Assembly: GCA_030632175.1 (NCBI GenBank)
Contig: DAOVVG010000053.1
Coordinates: 1 to 11,190, forward strand
Source: Gammaproteobacteria bacterium
Lineage (GTDB): Bacteria; Pseudomonadota; Gammaproteobacteria; UBA9214
DNA: 11,190 nt
Direction: 5' to 3'
A program made the translations under genes and the position numbers. Shown one piece after another: positions 8,673 to 11,190 of the stretch (position 1 is its first letter; each line of letters opens with the position of its first letter). The notes below the pieces were generated by a model. The model did not search any database. It saw only the letters and a list, made by a program, of their open reading frames with translations, and was not told where the DNA came from.

Positions 8673-9125
8673 TCAGAGCGTCAGTGTTTCAAGCGAATCC
8701 GGCATGTCGCCGTCACCACCATCATCTGACACCCAGTCGCCACAACGCTGCTCCCAGGCTTCTTCGTTCCAGACTTCAAACTTGTTTCCCAGACCTGCCA
8801 GCACAACGCGCTTTTCCAGGTTGGCAAACACACGCAGCCGCGGCGGAATAAGAATCCGCCCGCTTTTATCCATTTCCAGTTCGGTTGCATGACCCAACAA
8901 CATGCGCTGCAAGGTACGGGTGCGTTTGTCTTGATTGGGCAGGCGCACAAGCTTGCGCTCGATCTCGTCCCACTCCGGCTGGGGATACAACAACAGGCAG
9001 CGATCATCGTGGACCGTCAAAACCACACGACCCTCACAACGCTCGACGAGATCGGTCCGGTAGCGGGTCGGGAGCGCCATGCGCCCTTTCGCATCCAGAT
9101 TGATGCTGCTACCACCTCTGAACAA
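8673..9125 (-). CDS. mraZ: Transcriptional regulator MraZ
   Basis: DNA-binding repressor of the dcw operon, with two SpoVT/AbrB-type domains and expected to form a ring oligomer. The chosen start is the TTG at 9125-9123. It gives a 150-aa protein beginning MFRGGSSINLDAKGR, the standard MraZ N-terminus, and is preceded by a strong AAGGGGGGAG 3 nt upstream. The two copies of the family motif are D11-A-K-G-R15 with a following PTRYR, and D86-K-S-G-R90 with ILIPPRLR. The frame stays open upstream to 9308, but the promoter and operator described below lie inside that extension, so a longer protein would not be made from this promoter. It is the first gene of the operon, 3 nt before rsmH, and should control its own transcription. 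Confidence 0.96.
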   Translation of the reverse strand: MFRGGSSINLDAKGRMALPTRYRTDLVERCEGRVVLTVHDDRCLLLYPQPEWDEIERKLVRLPNQDKRTRTLQRMLLGHATELEMDKSGRILIPPRLRVFANLEKRVVLAGLGNKFEVWNEEAWEQRCGDWVSDDGGDGDMPDSLETLTL

Positions 9126-9128
9126 AAT

Positions 9129-9138
9129 CTCCCCCCTT
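9129..9138 (-). promoter_or_regulatory. Strong ribosome binding site of mraZ
   Basis: The minus strand reads AAGGGGGGAG and then ATT before the TTG start codon. This long purine run is the strongest Shine-Dalgarno sequence in the window. With the canonical MraZ N-terminus, it decides for the TTG start over upstream alternatives. Confidence 0.85.
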
Positions 9139-9152
9139 ATGCGCTCTCGGAA

Positions 9153-9177
9153 CCCACGAAATACCACTGAGTCCCAC
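9153..9177 (-). promoter_or_regulatory. MraZ operator: three GTGGG-type boxes at 10-bp period
   Basis: On the minus strand three 5-bp boxes occur at exactly 10-bp intervals: GTGGG (9177-9173), GTGGT (9167-9163) and GTGGG (9157-9153). E. coli MraZ is known to bind GTGGG repeats with 5-nt spacers upstream of its own gene. Here the boxes lie just downstream of the -10 hexamer, at about +2 to +27, and upstream of the ribosome binding site, so bound MraZ would block transcription of the operon. The middle box departs from consensus at the last base. Function is inferred from match and position. Confidence 0.85.
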
Positions 9178-9185
9178 TTTTTGAC

Positions 9186-9214
9186 ACTATAAGGAAATAG
9201 GCCAGATTCGTCAA
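9186..9214 (-). promoter_or_regulatory. Sigma-70 type promoter of the mra/dcw operon
   Basis: The minus strand has TTGACG (9214-9209), a 17-bp spacer and TATAGT (9191-9186). Each hexamer differs from the sigma-70 consensus by one base and the spacing is optimal. The expected transcription start is near 9179, directly before the MraZ boxes, giving a 5' leader of about 50 nt to the mraZ TTG. This corresponds to the strong promoter that drives the dcw cluster in E. coli. Confidence 0.85.
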
Positions 9215-9483
9215 GCGGATTTAGGGGAAAATTGTTATCTGGACAGTAACTTAGCCCAGATTTCGCCTTTGGAGCAACACCCCTGCCAACATATAAATTA
9301 GAAATCAAATGGTTGCCGGAATTACCTTGCGTAAATTGGCAACATCAGCGATTTTTTTGTACTTTTGGAGACCAAATGAGCGCTCTTCCCGGCGCGTCGG
9401 TGGGCATTATAACCGGATATGAAACCCAATATGTTGGGTTTTGAAATTGATTTTTTGTGTATATGGAGGGATGAGTCCCACCT
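9215..9483. other. AT-richer non-coding stretch between the mra promoter and the repeat array
   Basis: No supported gene. The stretch is clearly richer in A and T than the surrounding genes, with runs such as T7 at 9352-9358. It holds a 6-bp inverted repeat GTTGCC/GGCAAC (9312-9317 and 9338-9343), a plus-strand promoter-like pair, a 22-codon plus-strand reading frame with a Shine-Dalgarno sequence, and a short hairpin at 9422-9441 (see findings). It shows no resemblance to rnpB, which occupies this position upstream of mraZ in some gammaproteobacteria, and no rsmI. Confidence 0.6.
9422..9457 (+). terminator. Possible plus-strand terminator hairpin
   Basis: A perfect 8-bp stem, AAACCCAA (9422-9429) with TTGGGTTT (9434-9441), closes a 4-nt loop. 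It is followed on the plus strand by a T-rich tract ending in six T residues, though interrupted by GAAATTGA. On the minus strand no T-run follows, so any terminator activity would be for rightward transcripts. The stem is AU-rich at its base, so strength is doubtful. No plus-strand gene of normal size precedes it. Confidence 0.35.
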
Positions 9484-9745
9484 GATGGGTACGGTTGCTG
9501 CTGCACTTCCCTGTGCCCGCGACACCCGGACATGCTGTCCATCGTCGCGTTGCTCCTTTACCCATCCCTACGGAAACACTCCCGGGTACTGCGTGACGGG
9601 TACGTCGCTTTGCTCCTTTACCCATCCTACGAAAACACTACCCGGTACTGCGTGACGGGTACGTCGCGTTGCTCCTTTACCCATCCTACGGAAACACTAC
9701 CAGGCACTGCGTGATGGGTACGGTCGCTTTGCTTCTTTACCCATC
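9484..9745. repeat. Tandem array of 59/60-bp hairpin-containing units
   Basis: Three near-identical units at 9543-9602 (60 bp), 9603-9661 (59 bp) and 9662-9720 (59 bp) are followed by a partial fourth at 9721-9745. A degenerate partial copy starting GATGGGTACGG precedes them from 9484. Units differ at only a few positions. Inverted pairs GACGGGTA or GATGGGTA with TACCCATC give three compact hairpins at 9595-9626, 9654-9685 and 9713-9745 (8-bp stems, the last perfect, the others with one G-T mismatch; loops 16-17 nt), separated by near-identical 27-bp linkers. The plus-strand open frames across it are repeat translations, not genes. It lies between the ssb terminator and the mra promoter. It resembles a mobile palindromic repeat that was then tandemly duplicated. 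Confidence 0.85.
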
Positions 9746-9763
9746 AAAAAATCCATTGCGCAC

Positions 9764-9789
9764 AAAAAAGGCCTGCTAATGCAGGCCTT
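9764..9789 (-). terminator. Rho-independent terminator of ssb
   Basis: The minus strand reads AAGGCCTGC, a 4-nt ATTA loop, GCAGGCCTT and a run of T residues (complement of the A-run 9764-9769). The stem is 9 bp, perfect and GC-rich, and lies 24 nt after the ssb stop. It should end the ssb transcript and isolate it from the mra operon downstream. The plus strand has no T-run after the stem, so it is directional. Confidence 0.93.
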
Positions 9790-9813
9790 ATGGTACGCAT
9801 GAATAGTTACCCG

Positions 9814-10257
9814 TCAGAACGGAATATCGTCGTCGAATTCACCACCGGCGGCTGCCGGCTCCGGTGCAGACTGCTGCGCCGGCGCTGAATCCTGCGAGAA
9901 ACCGGCACTGCCACCACCGCCACGACTACCGAGCATTTGCATTTCATTGGCGACAATCTCGGTGGTATAGCGATCATTACCGGAATTATCCTGCCACTTG
10001 CGGGTTTGCAGCTTGCCTTCTATATATACCTGAGAACCTTTCTTCAGGTATTCACCGGCGATTTCACCCAGGCGTCTGAACATCACCACACGATGCCATT
10101 CGGTCTTTTCCTGCTGTTCACCGCTCTGTTTGTCCTTCCAGGATTCCGACGTTGCCAGCGTAATGTTGGCCACGGCATTGCCATTTGGCATATAACGCAC
10201 TTCCGGGTCCTTGCCCAGGTTCCCGACCAATATAACCTTGTTGACTCCTCGTGCCAT
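9814..10257 (-). CDS. ssb: Single-stranded DNA-binding protein (SSB)
   Basis: Binds single-stranded DNA as a homotetramer and recruits replication, repair and recombination proteins. The 147-aa protein has an N-terminal OB-fold (about residues 1-110) starting MARGVNKVILVGNLGKDPEVR, with tryptophans at 40, 54 and 88 and Phe60 at the positions of the DNA-stacking residues of E. coli SSB. A Gly/Gln/Pro/Ala-rich flexible linker (about 111-139) follows, then the acidic tail DDDIPF that docks partner proteins. The ATG at 10257 is chosen because AGGAG lies 6 nt upstream and it gives the family N-terminus; the frame opens 10 codons earlier without support. The linker is short compared with E. coli SSB (178 aa). 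It has its own terminator and lies downstream of an MFS gene. Confidence 0.98.
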   Translation of the reverse strand: MARGVNKVILVGNLGKDPEVRYMPNGNAVANITLATSESWKDKQSGEQQEKTEWHRVVMFRRLGEIAGEYLKKGSQVYIEGKLQTRKWQDNSGNDRYTTEIVANEMQMLGSRGGGGSAGFSQDSAPAQQSAPEPAAAGGEFDDDIPF

Positions 10258-10315
10258 GGTGCTCTCCTGTTCTCTGTGTGGCGTCACCGCGCTGTGGTGT
10301 TGTTATTCGCTGCCT

Positions 10316-10321
10316 ATTTTA
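10316..10321 (-). promoter_or_regulatory. Tentative -10 element of an ssb promoter
   Basis: The minus strand has TAAAAT about 60 nt before the ssb start codon, but I see no convincing -35 hexamer 16-18 bp further upstream (TAGCAC at 17 bp). It is listed only because a promoter is expected between the REP hairpin and ssb. No LexA-type box (CTG-N10-CAG) with the right symmetry was found nearby. Confidence 0.25.
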
Positions 10322-10376
10322 TGCCAAGGCATGCCGCGGTGCTATGGAATTTCACTGACAGCTACCCGCTCATTAG

Positions 10377-10391
10377 TACGGTATTACCGTA
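10377..10391. promoter_or_regulatory. 15-bp perfect palindrome upstream of ssb
   Basis: TACGGTA, a single central T, then TACCGTA: seven perfect base pairs about a one-base centre. It sits about 120 bp before the ssb start codon and 3 bp from the REPIN arm. Its size and symmetry suit a dimeric regulator, but I recognise no known operator, and it could be part of the repeat insertion. Confidence 0.35.
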
Positions 10392-10452
10392 GCAGCGGAC
10401 CGTGTCCGCGATGGTTTTTTATACGCCGCAATCGCGGACACGGTCCGCTCCT
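10391..10452. repeat. REPIN-like inverted pair of REP elements
   Basis: Two 19-bp arms, AGCGGACCGTGTCCGCGAT at 10394-10412 and its exact reverse complement at 10431-10449, flank an 18-nt loop. Each arm has its own small hairpin (GCGGAC-CGT-GTCCGC), and similarity extends outward as AG[C/G]AGCGGAC. An imperfect palindrome in each of two inverted copies is the architecture of REPINs/BIMEs, and the GGAGCG...CGCGA pattern resembles REPs of pseudomonads and xanthomonads. It lies after the MFS stop and before ssb, so its RNA could protect or end the MFS transcript. The T-run inside the loop is not placed as in a normal terminator. Confidence 0.8.
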
Positions 10453-10470
10453 GCAAATGCTTATGACGGT

Positions 10471-10495
10471 GCAGGAGCGCCGTGCAAGCACGATT
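10471..10495 (+). repeat. Solo REP-like element next to the MFS stop codon
   Basis: It shares the head GCAGGAGCG and tail CGATT with the REP in the right arm of the nearby REPIN read on the minus strand, and both are 25 nt long. The 11-nt core differs: here it forms CGTGC-AA-GCACG instead of GCGGAC-CGT-GTCCGC. Its last base is shared with the MFS stop codon on the other strand. The relation is inferred from the shared ends. Confidence 0.5.
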
Positions 10496-11190
10496 CAAGG
10501 CAGCTGCGACTCATCAAACGCCTGTTTATCCACCTTTAAGTAGGCCACGCCCTCCTCGGCCACCACCACGACCTCGGCCACCCCCGCGAGCCCGGCCAGT
10601 TGCCGGGTCAATTGCGCGGAATCTGAAGATGCCGCTATCTTATATAGATAGCTACTGAGCTTGGCCGGTGCTGTCATGGCAGCCGCCAGCAACCACCAGA
10701 CCAGCGCAGCCAGCGCAGCAAACAGGAAAATCACATGCAAGCCATATATTCCCTGCAATAACCCGCCCAGCATCCCGCCCAGGAAGGTACCCAGGAATTG
10801 TGAGCTGGAATAAAAGCCCATGGCCGTACCGCGGCAATCCACCGGTGCCACGCGAGAAACCAGCGAGGGCAACATGGCCTCCAGCAGATTGAACGCCGTG
10901 AACAGCACCACCAGCAACACCACAACAGTTACCACGGTGACGGGTAACAGGTACAGACCCAGCTCCGCCAGAATCAGCAGTGCAATGGCAAACAGGAATA
11001 CCGGCTTGGTATGGCCCTTGCGCTCGGCCTGAATAATCAGCGGCAGCATGGCCAGCACAGAGAAGACCAGCACCGGCAGATACACCTTCCAGTGATTGCT
11101 GGAAGCGATCCCGGCCTCGTCTCGCAGCACCAGCGGCAAGGCCAGAAAGCTGGCCGTTAAAATGGTGTGCAACACCAGGATACCGAAATC
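10495..11190 (-). CDS. MFS transporter with C-terminal soluble domain (3' part)
   Basis: 231 codons of a gene entering from the right edge; the frame is open to the last base (DFGILVLHTIL...), so the 5' third to half is missing. Six hydrophobic segments are apparent, at about residues 3-20, 33-55, 63-82, 83-110, 122-145 and 150-172, which fits the C-terminal six-helix half of a major facilitator protein. The loop with VSRVAPVDCRGTAMGFYSS resembles the charged motif at the start of MFS helix 11. After the last helix come about 55 residues with the pattern LAGLAGVAEVVVVAEEGVAYLKVDK, like a small alpha/beta heavy-metal-associated or ACT-type fold. The substrate cannot be told. An MFS gene directly before ssb, with uvrA beyond, is a known gammaproteobacterial arrangement (for example in Pseudomonas), so uvrA is expected just outside the window. 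Confidence 0.88.
   Translation of the reverse strand, partial: DFGILVLHTILTASFLALPLVLRDEAGIASSNHWKVYLPVLVFSVLAMLPLIIQAERKGHTKPVFLFAIALLILAELGLYLLPVTVVTVVVLLVVLFTAFNLLEAMLPSLVSRVAPVDCRGTAMGFYSSSQFLGTFLGGMLGGLLQGIYGLHVIFLFAALAALVWWLLAAAMTAPAKLSSYLYKIAASSDSAQLTRQLAGLAGVAEVVVVAEEGVAYLKVDKQAFDESQLP

Noticed and set aside
393..8851. Many plus-strand open frames of 60-294 codons opposite the dcw genes
   Set aside because: They mirror well-identified minus-strand genes, have no family resemblance, and arise from codon bias on the opposite strand.
9126..9308. N-terminal extension of MraZ to 211 aa
   Set aside because: The extension contains the mra promoter and MraZ boxes and has no family similarity; the TTG with a strong Shine-Dalgarno sequence gives the canonical protein.
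9376..9457. Leader peptide with transcription attenuator
   Set aside because: A short frame overlaps a hairpin, but no plus-strand gene follows that could be controlled, and no regulatory codon run is present.
9419..9714. Plus-strand frames encoding repeated CSFTHP-type peptides
   Set aside because: These are translations of the tandem nucleotide repeat, and unit lengths of 59 and 60 bp break the frame between copies.
9543..9745. CRISPR array
   Set aside because: The linkers between the hairpins are almost identical rather than unique spacers, and no cas gene is nearby; this is a tandem repeat.
9215..9813. rnpB (RNase P RNA) in the gap upstream of mraZ
   Set aside because: No M1-like start or conserved core can be recognised, and the gap is filled by the repeat array and AT-rich DNA.
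10258..10394. LexA (SOS) box upstream of ssb
   Set aside because: CTGT occurs, but no ACAG lies at the required distance with matching symmetry.

Overview
This window looks like a chromosomal segment of a gammaproteobacterium. It is mostly the start of the division and cell wall (dcw) gene cluster, read entirely on the minus strand. The taxonomic call rests on the gene order mraZ-rsmH-ftsL-ftsI-murE-murF-mraY-murD-ftsW, on MraY and MurE sequences close to the enterobacterial type (MurE has the DNPR signature of meso-diaminopimelate addition), and on the MFS transporter-ssb pair next to it. I cannot name a genus.

Layout in transcription order (right to left). The right edge holds the 3' two thirds of an MFS transporter gene (10495-11190). 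It is followed by a 237-bp gap with a REPIN-like inverted repeat and a 15-bp palindrome, then ssb (9814-10257) with a clear intrinsic terminator (9764-9789). Next is a non-coding stretch of about 690 bp (9126-9813) with a 59/60-bp tandem repeat array of hairpin units, an AT-rich part, and the mra promoter with three MraZ operator boxes. Then comes the dcw operon: mraZ, rsmH, ftsL, ftsI, murE, murF, mraY, murD and the 5' part of ftsW, which leaves the window at position 1.

The operon genes work together. MurD, MurE and MurF are successive amino-acid ligases that build UDP-MurNAc-pentapeptide. MraY transfers the phospho-MurNAc-pentapeptide to undecaprenyl phosphate to give lipid I. FtsW (glycosyltransferase) and FtsI (transpeptidase) polymerise and cross-link septal peptidoglycan, and FtsL is part of the FtsQLB activator of that pair. 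MraZ represses the operon through the boxes next to its own promoter, and RsmH methylates 16S rRNA. Junctions are very tight (4-nt overlaps rsmH/ftsL, ftsL/ftsI, ftsI/murE and probably murE/murF; TAATG at murD/ftsW), implying one transcript with translational coupling.

The coding content is ordinary and I found no new multi-gene system. The points worth a second look are in the non-coding DNA: the complete mra control region, which moves the mraZ start to a TTG codon; the hairpin tandem array; the REPIN plus a solo REP with a different stem; the palindrome upstream of ssb; a possible tiny plus-strand transcription unit; and the placement of the dcw cluster beside ssb.
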